The position numbers were made by a program, and so were the translations under genes. Of a DNA stretch of 64,000 nucleotides, positions 42,078 through 51,501 are shown piece by piece; position 1 is the stretch's first letter; each line of letters opens with the position of its first letter. This DNA is from Terriglobia bacterium (lineage in GTDB: Bacteria; Acidobacteriota; Terriglobia; JAIQFV01), in the NCBI GenBank assembly GCA_028716525.1, contig JAQUPQ010000011.1, forward strand, positions 1 to 64,000, given 5' to 3'. Below the pieces are notes generated by a model. The model worked only from the letters and a program-made list of their open reading frames with translations, was not told where the DNA came from and made no database searches.

Positions 42078-43271
42078 ATGTTCATGAAGAAACACTTTTC
42101 TCTTTTCACAATTTTTCTGATTGTCTTCACGGACCTGTTGGGTTTCGGAATCGTCATTCCCTATTTGCCCTCCTACGCAAAGAAAGTCTTTGCCGCCGGT
42201 GATTTCAAAGTCGGCCTGTTGATGGCCAGTTTTTCTTTCATGCAATTTTTGTTTGCGCCGATCTGGGGAGGTCTCTCCGATCGCATCGGCCGCCGCCCCA
42301 TCCTGGTTTTGAGCTTGAGTGCAGCCAGCGTGTCCTACTGGATTTTGGGAATCGCGCCCACCCTGGGAATACTCTTTCTTTCGCGGCTTCTAGCCGGAGC
42401 GGCGGCAGCCAATATTTCGACAGCTCAGGCGGTGATCAGCGATACCACCACGCCGGAAAACCGCGCCAAGGGCATGGGCATGATCGGCGCGGCTTTTGGG
42501 CTGGGATTCATATTCGGTCCCGCCATCGGGGGAGCGTTGAGCCATTGGAGTTACTCGCTGCCGGCATATTTTGGATGCGGACTTTCGGCCTTGGCCATGG
42601 TCCTCACCCTCATTGTGCTGCCGGAAACCTTGAAGCCGGGATCGACACCCCATGTGAAACGCTCTGCCGGACCCAAAGCCATTGTGCGAGCCTTCAGCCA
42701 TCCCCATCTCAGTGTTCTGTTCGCCATCTTTTTTCTGTTCACCTTTGTCTTCTCCTGTTATGAAACGACTTTCCCTCTGTTGGCCATTCAAAAATTTCTA
42801 TACAGCCCGGCGCAGATCGGATTTTGGTTCGCCTATGTGGGCGTTCTGACGGCGATTATTCAAGGCGGACTGATTGGCCGGCTGGCCAAGAAATGGGGCG
42901 AAAGAAAGCTGATCATGGCCGGCTTGACGTTGACGGTTATCGGGACCTTGTTCATTCCTTTTGCAACGGGCGGTATGACGCTAGCCTCTATTCTTTTGGC
43001 TCTGGCATTAGGGAGCGGAATCACCAGCCCCTCGCTGTCGAGTTTCATTTCCCTCTCGGCCGGCTCGGGTGAACAAGGCGGCGTTCTCGGGATGTCGCAG
43101 TCTCTTTCAAGTTTGGCCCGTATCCTCGGCCCGGTGTGGGGCGGATTAACGATGCAGCGCTGGGGATTTCAGTTTCCCTACGTGAGCTGCGCCGTCATTC
43201 TGGCCATCGGTCTGGCCTTTGGAACACGATTGCTTCAAGGCGGAGCGACCCCTCAAGAATCCCCCGATTGA
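42078..43271 (+). CDS. MFS efflux transporter (TetA-like)
   Basis: 397 residues with about twelve membrane helices. The MFS motif A is present between TM2 and TM3 (GGLSDRIGRRPILVL), and DLLGFGIVIPYLPSYAKK in TM1 is typical of the tetracycline and multidrug drug:H+ antiporter branch. Further blocks are LLAGAAAANISTAQAVISD and GMGMIGAAFGLGFIFGPAIG. The ATG is 26 bases after the ygfZ stop and may be coupled to it. The substrate cannot be inferred from sequence; the similarity to TetA does not show tetracycline transport. Confidence 0.9.
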   Translation: MFMKKHFSLFTIFLIVFTDLLGFGIVIPYLPSYAKKVFAAGDFKVGLLMASFSFMQFLFAPIWGGLSDRIGRRPILVLSLSAASVSYWILGIAPTLGILFLSRLLAGAAAANISTAQAVISDTTTPENRAKGMGMIGAAFGLGFIFGPAIGGALSHWSYSLPAYFGCGLSALAMVLTLIVLPETLKPGSTPHVKRSAGPKAIVRAFSHPHLSVLFAIFFLFTFVFSCYETTFPLLAIQKFLYSPAQIGFWFAYVGVLTAIIQGGLIGRLAKKWGERKLIMAGLTLTVIGTLFIPFATGGMTLASILLALALGSGITSPSLSSFISLSAGSGEQGGVLGMSQSLSSLARILGPVWGGLTMQRWGFQFPYVSCAVILAIGLAFGTRLLQGGATPQESPD

Positions 43272-43430
43272 CTGTTTGCATTTTTTTGCATTCCCCCGGA
43301 TTTCGGTTTGCGTTAGAATCTAATTTCGCTCAACTACGATTTGGAAGTCTGGTTTGTTCCAGCCGATCTACCGACAAACCTCCCGGTTTGATTTCGCTTT
43401 GACCGGGATGGCTTCGCAAAGGAGCGTTCT

Positions 43431-44075
43431 ATGCCCGAGGAAAAGTCCCCTCAATCGACATCCGAAAAATTCACTTTGTCGCGGCGCGAGTTTGTCGCGA
43501 CGGTTGGCGGCGCTGCCGCCACATCGGCCGTTCTTTCTACGGTTGATCTGGGGGTTCTCGAAACGCCCGTTTTCGCCGCGGAGACACCCCCGGTCGACAA
43601 ATTCCATTCCCTGATCACGCTCCGGGTCAACGGAGACACACACCGCCTGGTGATCGACAATCGCGCCACCTTGGCCGACGTCCTTCGGACAGAACTGGGA
43701 CTGACGGGAACCAAGATCGGCTGCTCCCGCGGCGAATGCGGCGCCTGCACCGTCATCATGGACGGCCGGGCCGTGTATTCCTGCTCCATCTTGGCCGTCG
43801 ATGCTCAGCATGGAAAGATCGAAACGATTGAGGGGATGGCTGTGGGAGGTCGATTGCATCCTCTGCAGCAGGCTTTTCTCGATCACGACGCCATGCAATG
43901 CGGATTTTGTATCCCGGGTCAGCTCATGGCCCTGAAGGCCGCCCTGGATCGCAACCCCAATCTTTCCCGCGAGGAATTGCGATACGCCATTTCGGGCAAC
44001 ATCTGCCGCTGTGGTTGTTATGCCAACATCATCGACGCGGCGGAACAGGCCCGTCCGGTGATGAAAAAGGTGTGA
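43431..44075 (+). CDS. Molybdenum hydroxylase small subunit, [2Fe-2S] (PaoA/YagT-like), Tat-exported
   Basis: 214 residues. A twin-arginine signal (TLSRREFVATVGGAAATSAV) predicts export of the folded complex. The plant-type ferredoxin cluster is GCSRGECGACTVIMDGRAVYSC, and the second cluster is CGFCIPGQ plus NICRCGCYANI, giving the eight cysteines of this subunit family. It passes electrons from the Mo site to FAD. Gene order here is small-large-medium, unlike E. coli paoABC (small-medium-large), but the Tat signal and subunit set match that periplasmic aldehyde oxidoreductase. A TAGAAT (43314-43319) could be a -10 box. Confidence 0.93.
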   Translation: MPEEKSPQSTSEKFTLSRREFVATVGGAAATSAVLSTVDLGVLETPVFAAETPPVDKFHSLITLRVNGDTHRLVIDNRATLADVLRTELGLTGTKIGCSRGECGACTVIMDGRAVYSCSILAVDAQHGKIETIEGMAVGGRLHPLQQAFLDHDAMQCGFCIPGQLMALKAALDRNPNLSREELRYAISGNICRCGCYANIIDAAEQARPVMKKV

Positions 44076-44150
44076 AGTTCATGAGGCGCCCGCTGCAAGG
44101 CAGGAACAAGCCGCAGAAGGTTATCGTTCAGTAAACGGAGGGTCACGAAA

Positions 44151-46517
44151 ATGGTCGACGACGAAAAAAACCAAAAGCCCACCGGCGATCAAGAATACGA
44201 GGACACGGTCGTCAACATCGAAGGCCGTCGCGTAACGGTTCGTACGCGAAAAGTCCCGCCTTTGCCTGACTGGACGGAAACCGAAATCGTGGGCAAAGCG
44301 CTCCCCCGCGTGGATGGTATCGACAAAATCACCGGCCGCGCCAAGTACACGTACGACATTCAGGTTCCCTATATGCTCTACGCCGTGGCTGTGCGCAGTC
44401 CTCATCCCCACGCCCGGGTCAAGAACATCTCTGCAGACAAGGCGCTGGCCGCGCCCGGTGTTCATGGCGTAATGCTTCCCCAGGATGTTGCAAGTTACAC
44501 CACCGCCGGCTTACCCCTGCTCACACTCAATCCGAAATACACCGGTGAAGAAATTGCAGTGGTCGCTGCCGAAACCGAACTTCAAGCCGAGGATGCGGCC
44601 CGCTTGGTCAAGGTCGAATACGAAGAGCTTCCCTTCGTGATGGACGCGGAGCTTTCCAAGAGTGATAAGTCGCCCGTGAAATTTTTTCCCGAAGGCAATT
44701 TCATCGGTGGCGGGTTTGGTCGCCATCCCATCGGGAAGCCGTCGGTCTATTCGCGCGGCGATGTTGAACAGGGTTTCAAGGACTCCGATCAGGTGTTTGA
44801 GGAAACTTTTACTACTCAGCCGCAACAACATTCCTGCATGGAAGTTCATGGAACACTGGCGCAGTGGGATGATGATCAACTGACCGTTTGGGAATCCACA
44901 CAAGGGGTTTATGGCGTTCAAGAAGAAATCGCTCGGGTGTTCAAGATTCCGCTGAGCTCGATTCGAGTCATCGGCACCCACATGGGCGGAGGTTTCGGCA
45001 GTAAAGGCGGCGCCGGCAAGCAAACGGCTCTAGCGGTGATGATGGCGAAGCGTACGCGTCGGCCCGTCAAAATGATGTTGTCGCGGCATGAAGATTACAT
45101 GGGCGTGTATCGGCCGGCTTCAACCCAATATTTCAAGATCGGAGTCAAGAACGACGGCCGGCTGATGGCCATTCAGCTCAAAACCATCAATCCCGTGGGC
45201 GCTTATCAATCCGGGGCCAATTGGGGAAGCTGCGCCGCCATGACCACTGAAATGTATGCCTGCCCCAATGTTCACACTGAAGAATACGCGGTCTTCACCA
45301 ATGCGCCGACACCTTCAGCGATGCGCGGCCCGGGCAATACGCAGAACGCCTGGGGGCTGGAGCAAATGATGGACCTCATCGCATACAAACTGAATCTGGA
45401 TCCCATTGAGGTGCGCAACCGGAATGACGTTAAGGTCGATCAGGTCACGAACGAGCCGTACGCCAGCAAGGGGCTGGCAGAATGCTACAAGATGGGAGCA
45501 GAGAAATTCTCCTGGGAAGAGAAGCGGCGTCGCCGCAATGATCCGGCCGGCACGAAGAAGCATGGCGTTGGCGTGGCGTCTCAAATTTGGGGCGGGGGTG
45601 GCGGGCCGCCCGCCACGGCCATCGTCAAAATCAACCAGGACGGATCCGTCAATCTGCTCACAGGAGCCGCTGACATCGGCACGGGAACTCGAACGGTGCT
45701 ATCACAGATTTGTGCCGAAGAGTTGGGCGTTCCCGTGAACCGGATCCACGTGACCAATGCGGATACGGAAACGACGCCTTATACCCTGCCGAGCTACGGA
45801 TCCATCACGCTGGCTTCAAGCGGCCCGGCCGTGCGCTCCGCCGCCAATGACGCCAAGAAACAGCTTTTTGATCTGGCGGCCGGCTCACTGGGTGTCAAAC
45901 CCGATGAACTGAGCTCCAAGGATGGTTTCATCTTCGTCACCCGCCAACCCGACAAACGAATGAAATTTGAATCCGCCGCGGCGGGAATGCCGGAGCGGGA
46001 CTTGGTGGGCCGGGGCTATCGCGGGCCGAATCCTAAAGGTCAGGCTCTGAATGCCTTCGGGGCACAATTTTGCGAGGTAGAGGTCGACACCCAAACCGGA
46101 GAAGTGCGAGTCTTGAAGTTTGTGGCCGCGCACGATTCCGGACGGGTGATCAATCCCCATACCTTCGCCAGCCAAGTGAAAGGCGGCATTACCATGGGAA
46201 CAGGATACGCGCTCTCGGAGCGACGATTGATTGATGGCAACACCGGAATTCCCGTGGCCGCCAGCATGCTGGAGTATCGTCCGCCTACATCGCTGGATGC
46301 ACCCATCGACATCGAAGTCTACAGCGTGGATGTTCCTTACAAAGCCAATAATATCGGGGCCAAGGGAGTAGGCGAGCCGCCCCTGATTGCTACCGCCCCG
46401 GCCATCGCCAATGCGGTATTTAATGCCGTGGGAGTGAGGATCTATTCCAATCCCATAACACCTGAAAAGATCATGCTGGCTTTGAGGGATGGAAAGACAG
46501 CCAAGCAGACCGCTTGA
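44151..46517 (+). CDS. Molybdenum hydroxylase large subunit, molybdopterin-binding (xanthine dehydrogenase family)
   Basis: 788 residues. Two-part Mo-cofactor enzyme: the substrate half (GKALPRVDGIDKITGRAKYT, SPHPHARVKNI) and the Mo-binding half with THMGGGFGSKGGAGKQTALA, SAMRGPGNTQNAWGLEQMMD and the catalytic Glu in GAKGVGEPPLIATAPAIANA. The family hydroxylates aldehydes or N-heterocycles using water. GGAGGG precedes the ATG. It has no signal of its own, so it is presumably carried across by the Tat signal on the small subunit. Motifs fit aldehyde oxidoreductases better than CO dehydrogenase (no CSFR loop seen). The substrate is not determined. Confidence 0.94.
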   Translation: MVDDEKNQKPTGDQEYEDTVVNIEGRRVTVRTRKVPPLPDWTETEIVGKALPRVDGIDKITGRAKYTYDIQVPYMLYAVAVRSPHPHARVKNISADKALAAPGVHGVMLPQDVASYTTAGLPLLTLNPKYTGEEIAVVAAETELQAEDAARLVKVEYEELPFVMDAELSKSDKSPVKFFPEGNFIGGGFGRHPIGKPSVYSRGDVEQGFKDSDQVFEETFTTQPQQHSCMEVHGTLAQWDDDQLTVWESTQGVYGVQEEIARVFKIPLSSIRVIGTHMGGGFGSKGGAGKQTALAVMMAKRTRRPVKMMLSRHEDYMGVYRPASTQYFKIGVKNDGRLMAIQLKTINPVGAYQSGANWGSCAAMTTEMYACPNVHTEEYAVFTNAPTPSAMRGPGNTQNAWGLEQMMDLIAYKLNLDPIEVRNRNDVKVDQVTNEPYASKGLAECYKMGAEKFSWEEKRRRRNDPAGTKKHGVGVASQIWGGGGGPPATAIVKINQDGSVNLLTGAADIGTGTRTVLSQICAEELGVPVNRIHVTNADTETTPYTLPSYGSITLASSGPAVRSAANDAKKQLFDLAAGSLGVKPDELSSKDGFIFVTRQPDKRMKFESAAAGMPERDLVGRGYRGPNPKGQALNAFGAQFCEVEVDTQTGEVRVLKFVAAHDSGRVINPHTFASQVKGGITMGTGYALSERRLIDGNTGIPVAASMLEYRPPTSLDAPIDIEVYSVDVPYKANNIGAKGVGEPPLIATAPAIANAVFNAVGVRIYSNPITPEKIMLALRDGKTAKQTA

Positions 46518-46585
46518 ATGAAATGGATGACCCCGTTTGATCTTTAAAAATTTGTGTGACGATTTGTAACAAGAGGGAGTTGGCC

Positions 46586-47560
46586 ATGAGAGCTTTTGAG
46601 TTTCATCCCGCACACCAAATTTCAGACGCGATTCGATCTCTGGACGAAGCCAACGGCAACGCGCGCATCTGTGCCGGCGGAACCGACCTTCTCAGCCGCT
46701 TGAAGGACGACGTGGACAATCCCGAGCGTTTGGTGTGCATCCGCACATTGCCCGACCTGCGGTACATCCGCAACGATAAAGACGGTGTCCGGATTGGGGC
46801 ACTCACAACCTTGTCAACCATTGAAGAGGATGCCTATGTGCAGAAGCAGCTCCCCCTGCTTCATCAAGCCCTCCAAGTGACGGCGGCTCCTCAGATTCGA
46901 AACCAAGCCACGATGGGCGGCTCCATTTGTCAGCGTCCCCGATGCTGGTATCTGCGGGGACCGTTTGATTGCCTACGAAAGGGCGGCAAGGAATGCTTTG
47001 CAGTTTACGGTGAAAACAAGTACCACGCCATTCTGGGCGGACACCTGTGCTACATCGTTCATCCGTCCGATTCGGCCACGGCCCTGGTGGCGTTAAATGC
47101 TTCGGTGAAAATCCACGGCTCCAAAGGCGAAAAGACCGTGCCCATTGAAAAGTTCTTTGTCGGTCCTGAAGTCAATATCCTCAAGGAAAACATTCTGGAG
47201 GACGACGAGATTATCACGGAGGTGTTCATTCCCCATCCCGCTCCGGGCTGCCGGGGCGCCTTCAACAAATCTCGTGAACGTCAATCCTATGATTTCGCGC
47301 TGGCCTCGGCTGCTGTGCAATGCCGAATGTCCCGGGGCGTGTGCGAGGATGTGCGTGTGGTTTTAGGCGGAGTGGCGCCGATTCCCTGGCGGTCTCGAGA
47401 AGCCGAAGCGGTGGTCCGCGGGAAGAAATTGTCTGCGGCAACCATTCGGGAAGCTTCCGAAGCGGCCTTGCGAAACGCCAAGCCCCTGACCCAAAATGAT
47501 TACAAGGTGGATTTGACGAAACTTCTGCTCACCAAATCCTTTCAGCAAGTTTCTATATGA
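46586..47560 (+). CDS. Molybdenum hydroxylase FAD-binding subunit (PaoB/YagS-like)
   Basis: 324 residues from the ATG at 46586, preceded by GAGGGAG. FAD-binding segments are ICAGGTDLLSRLKDDVDNPE, RIGALTTLSTIEED and IRNQATMGGSICQRPRCWYL. It keeps cysteines in QRPRCWYLRG, PFDCLRK, GGKECFAVYG and GGHLCYIVHP, which resemble those of the extra [4Fe-4S] cluster in E. coli PaoB; CO dehydrogenase medium subunits lack this. The C-terminal CO-dehydrogenase flavoprotein domain follows (VLGGVAPIPWRSREAEAVV). It starts 68 bases after the large subunit and completes the operon. No XdhC-like or PaoD-like maturation gene is present next to it. Confidence 0.93.
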   Translation: MRAFEFHPAHQISDAIRSLDEANGNARICAGGTDLLSRLKDDVDNPERLVCIRTLPDLRYIRNDKDGVRIGALTTLSTIEEDAYVQKQLPLLHQALQVTAAPQIRNQATMGGSICQRPRCWYLRGPFDCLRKGGKECFAVYGENKYHAILGGHLCYIVHPSDSATALVALNASVKIHGSKGEKTVPIEKFFVGPEVNILKENILEDDEIITEVFIPHPAPGCRGAFNKSRERQSYDFALASAAVQCRMSRGVCEDVRVVLGGVAPIPWRSREAEAVVRGKKLSAATIREASEAALRNAKPLTQNDYKVDLTKLLLTKSFQQVSI

Positions 47561-47701
47561 TGGGTAGACCCGCCGAGCGTTCTTTCTCGGCGGGCAGGTC
47601 CCGCATAAATGACCTCCGTCAAATTTTGATTCATTCCGGAATCACCCAACATCACCCGGCGAGAAATGCCTTCGCCGGGCCTACCCGCGAAGCTCGGCTC
47701 G

Positions 47702-47710
47702 TGTTATAAT
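47702..47710 (+). promoter_or_regulatory. Extended -10 promoter element
   Basis: TGTTATAAT is a perfect extended -10 (TGn-TATAAT) 24 bases before the ATG at 47735. No -35 match is needed for this promoter type and none is evident. Confidence 0.5.
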
Positions 47711-47734
47711 CCGCCTCTTTTTACGGTCCCGAAA

Positions 47735-48013
47735 ATGCCCAGCAAGAAGAAGGACAAGAAGCAGCAACTCTCCACCGACCGGCGCGACTTCCTGAAGAAC
47801 TTTTTCAAGAAGGGCAAGCCCTTGGTCGCCGGGGTGGTGACAAAGCCGCTCTCAAAGTTTGTGCCCGACAATGCCGGAGAGACGCCAACTTCGGCTGTCC
47901 GGAGACGCGCCGCCCGACAAGCGGAGACCATCGCCGAAGATCTCCGCAAAGAGTTTGAAAAGACACACGAAGACTTCTTGAAAGACAATCCTGATTTTTT
48001 TGACAACATTTAA
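47735..48013 (+). CDS. Small charged protein with RRDFLK motif, function unknown
   Basis: 92 residues. The start DKKQQLSTDRRDFLKNFFKK contains a twin-arginine-like RRDFLK, but the following segment (GKPLVAGVVTKPLSKFV) is only weakly hydrophobic and ends in no clear cleavage site. The rest is a charged helix (RRAARQAETIAEDLRKEFEK). I recognise no family. It follows the exported molybdenum hydroxylase operon by 174 bases but has its own extended -10 element, so a link to that enzyme is only a possibility. Confidence 0.6.
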   Translation: MPSKKKDKKQQLSTDRRDFLKNFFKKGKPLVAGVVTKPLSKFVPDNAGETPTSAVRRRAARQAETIAEDLRKEFEKTHEDFLKDNPDFFDNI

Positions 48014-48127
48014 AGGGAGGATTCATTTCTTGGTGCCGTTCGAGAGAGAACCTGTTGTCTCGCCTGAGGCCCGCCATCCTTTGCTTGCAGACGGCCAAGC
48101 CTGGAGACACGGGAGGTTGACGAGCCC

Positions 48128-49084
48128 ATGAAAGTGCGCATCCTTCACCATGACAATTGCTTTGACGGCGCGTGCTCGGCCGCGGTTTTTACGCGATTCT
48201 TTCTCGAAAAGATCGATCCGCTCGCCGAAATCTGCTATACCGGCCTGACTCACAAGTCGGAAAAACAATTTAACGAATCGTTGTTCGACGGCGATCAGAA
48301 CGTCATCGTCGATTTCAAATACTGCCCCTCGCCGCGATTGACCTGGTGGTTTGACCACCACAAAAGCGCCTTCCTCACCAAAGAAGACGAGGACCATTTT
48401 CGCTGGGACCGCTCCGGAAAAAAATTCGTCAATCCGGATTTCAAGTCCTGCACCAAATTGATTGCCACCGTCCTCGCGGAGCACTTTGCTTTCAATTCCA
48501 ACGGGCTATGTGACCTGGTTTATTGGGCCGACATCATCGACGGGGCGCAATATCCGGACGCCAAGACGGCCGTTGAAATGCAGGAGCCGGCCATGAAGTT
48601 GACGCTGCTCATCGAATCCAACCGCGATCCTCACTTGATTCCCCAATTGATTCGCGATTTCTCGAAACGTCCCCTGGTTGATATGGCGGCTCAATACTGC
48701 ACCGGCGAGCACTATGCCCAAATTCTGGCTAAACACCAGTTGGCGATCGAGGTGATCGGGAAACGGGCCCAGCTCCGGGACGGGGTGGTTTACTTCGATC
48801 TCAGTGATACGGGCATTGAGGGATATAACAAATTCATTCCCTATTATCTTCATCCCGAATGTGTGTACACGGTCAGCGTCCTTTCCACACCGCAGCGGGC
48901 CAAGGTTTCGGTCGGATCCAATCCCTGGAACCAAGCCCGTCGCCGCCATAACCTTGCAGAAATCTGCGAACGATACGGCGGAGGTGGGCACGCTCAAGTG
49001 GCGGCCATCTCCTTCCCCACCTGCGACCTTGACAGCGCGAAAAAGGCCGCCTCTCAAATTGTCGAGGAATTGCAGGAGAGTTAA
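48128..49084 (+). CDS. DHH/DHHA1 family phosphoesterase
   Basis: 318 residues. N-terminal DHH domain: ILHHDNCFDGACSAAVFTRF with metal-binding His and Asp, NVIVDFKYCP, and the DHH triad in WWFDHHKSAF. C-terminal DHHA1 domain: VGSNPWNQ and ICERYGGGGHAQVAAIS (the GGGH substrate motif). Members cleave phosphodiesters or phosphoanhydrides, including RecJ, NrnA (nanoRNase and pAp phosphatase) and c-di-AMP hydrolases. Which of these applies cannot be read here. The gap 49085-49473 downstream shows no gene, promoter or repeat that I can support. Confidence 0.9.
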   Translation: MKVRILHHDNCFDGACSAAVFTRFFLEKIDPLAEICYTGLTHKSEKQFNESLFDGDQNVIVDFKYCPSPRLTWWFDHHKSAFLTKEDEDHFRWDRSGKKFVNPDFKSCTKLIATVLAEHFAFNSNGLCDLVYWADIIDGAQYPDAKTAVEMQEPAMKLTLLIESNRDPHLIPQLIRDFSKRPLVDMAAQYCTGEHYAQILAKHQLAIEVIGKRAQLRDGVVYFDLSDTGIEGYNKFIPYYLHPECVYTVSVLSTPQRAKVSVGSNPWNQARRRHNLAEICERYGGGGHAQVAAISFPTCDLDSAKKAASQIVEELQES

Positions 49085-49473
49085 TCCCCCCGTTCACCCG
49101 TGTTCCTGTTGATCCCGGAAAAACACAACTTTTTACAATCTTCCTGTGGACTTAAAGGTAACCTGAATTCAAACTTCACTTTCCAATGGAGTAGGCAAAG
49201 AGCAACATGAGTTTTGCCCCCAAGAGCGGTGACGAAAGTTAGAATCGCGTATCAAGCCGGATCGATTCGTGATAACTTTCCGGGTGAAATATATTCGGCC
49301 CTACAAGCACATCGGCCCCGTAAGCAAGACACATGCGGCACGCAAGCAGAGGAGTAATCTCTTTGCTTCACTTCTCTAGTGTGGCGTGAAGCAAACCATG
49401 GGGCGCTTGCGAGATCATAAATTTCTCGTCAGCGCATGAAACTTCAGAGGCGAACGACGCCGACTGGATAAAG

Positions 49474-50742
49474 ATGCAAAACAACAACAAACACGTGGTC
49501 ATAACAGGAATTGGAGCCGTCAGCCCCAATGGAATCGGGAGAGAGCCTTTCTGGGAGAGCACTCAAAAGGGCGTCAGTGGAGTTCAATCCATTTCCCTGT
49601 TTGATCCCTCCCACTTGTCAGCCCAAATTGCCGGAGAAGTCAAAAACTTTGACGGGGACGAGTTTTTAAAATTCAAAGATCGCCCTCACGTGTCCCGGGT
49701 CGTGCCGTTGGCACTGGCGGCATCCGACGAGGCGCTGCGCGATGCGGGCGTGGACGTCGAAGCATTGTCCATGGCTGAAAAACGTCGGATCGGTGTCATG
49801 CTGGGAACCGGCGGAGGGTCGGTGGAGTTCACTGAAGAGATGTATCGCCTATATTACACCGGCCAAGCCAAACGTATTTCTGTGTACACCATTCCCTCCT
49901 CGACCATCGGAACGCTGGCCAGCGAAATTTCCATGCATTTTGGCTTGCGGGGATTGAGCCATGTGGTCTCCACCGGGTGTACCTCCTCCACCGATGCCCT
50001 GGGCCATGCGGAGCTGATGATCAAAGCGGGCATGGTGGATTCTTTCGTGGTGGGAGGTGCGGATGCGCCTATTGCTCCGCTCATCATGGGCGCCTTTTGT
50101 TTGATGCGCATCTTGACCTCCTCGTGGAACCACGATCCGCAGCGCGGTTCGAGGCCCTTCACGCGTAATCGCGACGGCTTTGTTTTGGGCGAAGGTGCTT
50201 GGATGTTCTTCCTGGAGGAATTGGAACATGCCCGTCGGCGGGGCGCCAGAATTTATGGTGAGTTGGCCGGTTACGGATCGACCTGCGACGCCTATCACCG
50301 GGTCCGTATGGATGAAAGCGGTGAGGAGCCGGCCCGCGCTATGGCCATGGCCCTGGATGATGCCGCCCTTTCAAAGGACCAGGTGGATTACATCAACCTT
50401 CACGGCACCTCCACGCTTCTCAACGATCGCATCGAGACCCGTGCCGTCAAATTGTGCTTTGGTAAAAAGGCCGACTCCATTCCGGGCTCGGCTTTGAAAT
50501 CCTTGATCGGCCATCCCCAAGGCGCCTGTGGCGCGGCGGGAATCGCCGCCACGTTATTGGCCATGCGGGATGAGGTGCTTCCCCCCACGATTAATCTCGA
50601 CGACCCGGACGAGGAGTGCGATCTCGATTACGTCCCCGATATCGGGCGGCACAAGGAGATCGGCGTGGCGTTGTGCAATTGCATTGCCTTCGGATCAAAA
50701 AACTCGGCCCTGGTTTTGAAACACATGAATGGAACCTCCTGA
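49474..50742 (+). CDS. Beta-ketoacyl-ACP synthase II-like ketosynthase
   Basis: 422 residues, the full thiolase-fold length. The Cys-His-His triad is intact: VVSTGCTSSTDALGHAELM (Cys), INLHGTSTLLNDRIET (His) and LKSLIGHPQGACGAAGIAAT (His), with NCIAFGSKNSALVLK at the end. The motif GTSTLLND departs from the usual GTSTPLND. It could act in fatty acid synthesis, but no acyl carrier protein, fabG or fabH is nearby. It heads a tight three-gene unit with a methyltransferase and a flavoprotein, more like a small specialised polyketide or lipid pathway. Confidence 0.92.
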   Translation: MQNNNKHVVITGIGAVSPNGIGREPFWESTQKGVSGVQSISLFDPSHLSAQIAGEVKNFDGDEFLKFKDRPHVSRVVPLALAASDEALRDAGVDVEALSMAEKRRIGVMLGTGGGSVEFTEEMYRLYYTGQAKRISVYTIPSSTIGTLASEISMHFGLRGLSHVVSTGCTSSTDALGHAELMIKAGMVDSFVVGGADAPIAPLIMGAFCLMRILTSSWNHDPQRGSRPFTRNRDGFVLGEGAWMFFLEELEHARRRGARIYGELAGYGSTCDAYHRVRMDESGEEPARAMAMALDDAALSKDQVDYINLHGTSTLLNDRIETRAVKLCFGKKADSIPGSALKSLIGHPQGACGAAGIAATLLAMRDEVLPPTINLDDPDEECDLDYVPDIGRHKEIGVALCNCIAFGSKNSALVLKHMNGTS

Positions 50743-50763
50743 GCCCTCCATTGGAAACTGGTT

Positions 50764-51501
50764 ATGATGTCGCTGCTGCGACCGAAACGCATTCGTCATG
50801 AGGAAATGCTCGATGCCGACTTGGGAACGCCCCAAGAAGTCGAGCAAAGCCTCAAAGATCTGCGCCGTATCAACCGTTATTTGAACGGGTATCGCAGCAG
50901 TCTCCGCCCGATACAGATCCACGTTCGCCGGCATTCCCTCCCGCGGTTTTCCCTGCTCGATGTGGCCACGGGCAGCGCTGATTTTCCTTTGGCGGCGGCC
51001 CGTTGGGCCCGCAGCGCCGGAGTTCAGAGCACCATCGTGGGATTGGACTACAACCGGCGCCACCTGGATTTTGCGCGGACGGATTTGAATCAGTTCCCCG
51101 AGGTCCGGCTGGTGACCGCTGACTTTCGACATGTTCCCTTTCGCCCGGCCTCATTTGATTTTGTGAACGCTTCCATGTTTCTGCACCACCTCCGCGATGA
51201 AGAGGTTTCGGGATTCCTCAACACGCTTTTTTCAATCGCCCGAGTGGGCGTGATCATCAACGATCTGGAACGCCACTGGATTCCCTATCTCTTCCTCAAA
51301 TTGGTGCAACCGATTTTTGCCCGGGGACGCATCACGCGCTTCGATGCCTTCACCTCGCTGCGGCAAGGTTTCACGTCACAAGAGCTTCAAGCCTTTGCCC
51401 GGGCATCGGGATTTGGGAATTTTTGGGTGAAGAAATTTGCACCCTACCGATGGACCTTGTGGATTTCGAAGAACGGCACAGCCCGGGAGAGCCACCCATG
51501 A
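50764..51501 (+). CDS. SAM-dependent methyltransferase
   Basis: 245 residues. Motif I is LLDVATGSADFPLAAARWA, motif II region STIVGLDYNRRHLDFARTDL, and VRLVTADFRHVPFRPASFDF leads to FVNASMFLHHLRDEEVSGFL, the class I methyltransferase pattern of UbiE/type 11 enzymes. The C-terminal part (LKLVQPIFARGRITRFDAFT) may bind the acceptor. It begins 21 bases after the ketosynthase stop, and its stop overlaps the next start (ATGA). The substrate is probably the product of the ketosynthase; this is inference from gene order. Confidence 0.88.
   Translation: MMSLLRPKRIRHEEMLDADLGTPQEVEQSLKDLRRINRYLNGYRSSLRPIQIHVRRHSLPRFSLLDVATGSADFPLAAARWARSAGVQSTIVGLDYNRRHLDFARTDLNQFPEVRLVTADFRHVPFRPASFDFVNASMFLHHLRDEEVSGFLNTLFSIARVGVIINDLERHWIPYLFLKLVQPIFARGRITRFDAFTSLRQGFTSQELQAFARASGFGNFWVKKFAPYRWTLWISKNGTARESHP

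Noticed and set aside
49085-49473. Possible regulatory RNA or gene in the gap before the ketosynthase
   Set aside because: No hairpin with a T-run, riboswitch-like pattern, promoter pair or conserved frame could be recognised.
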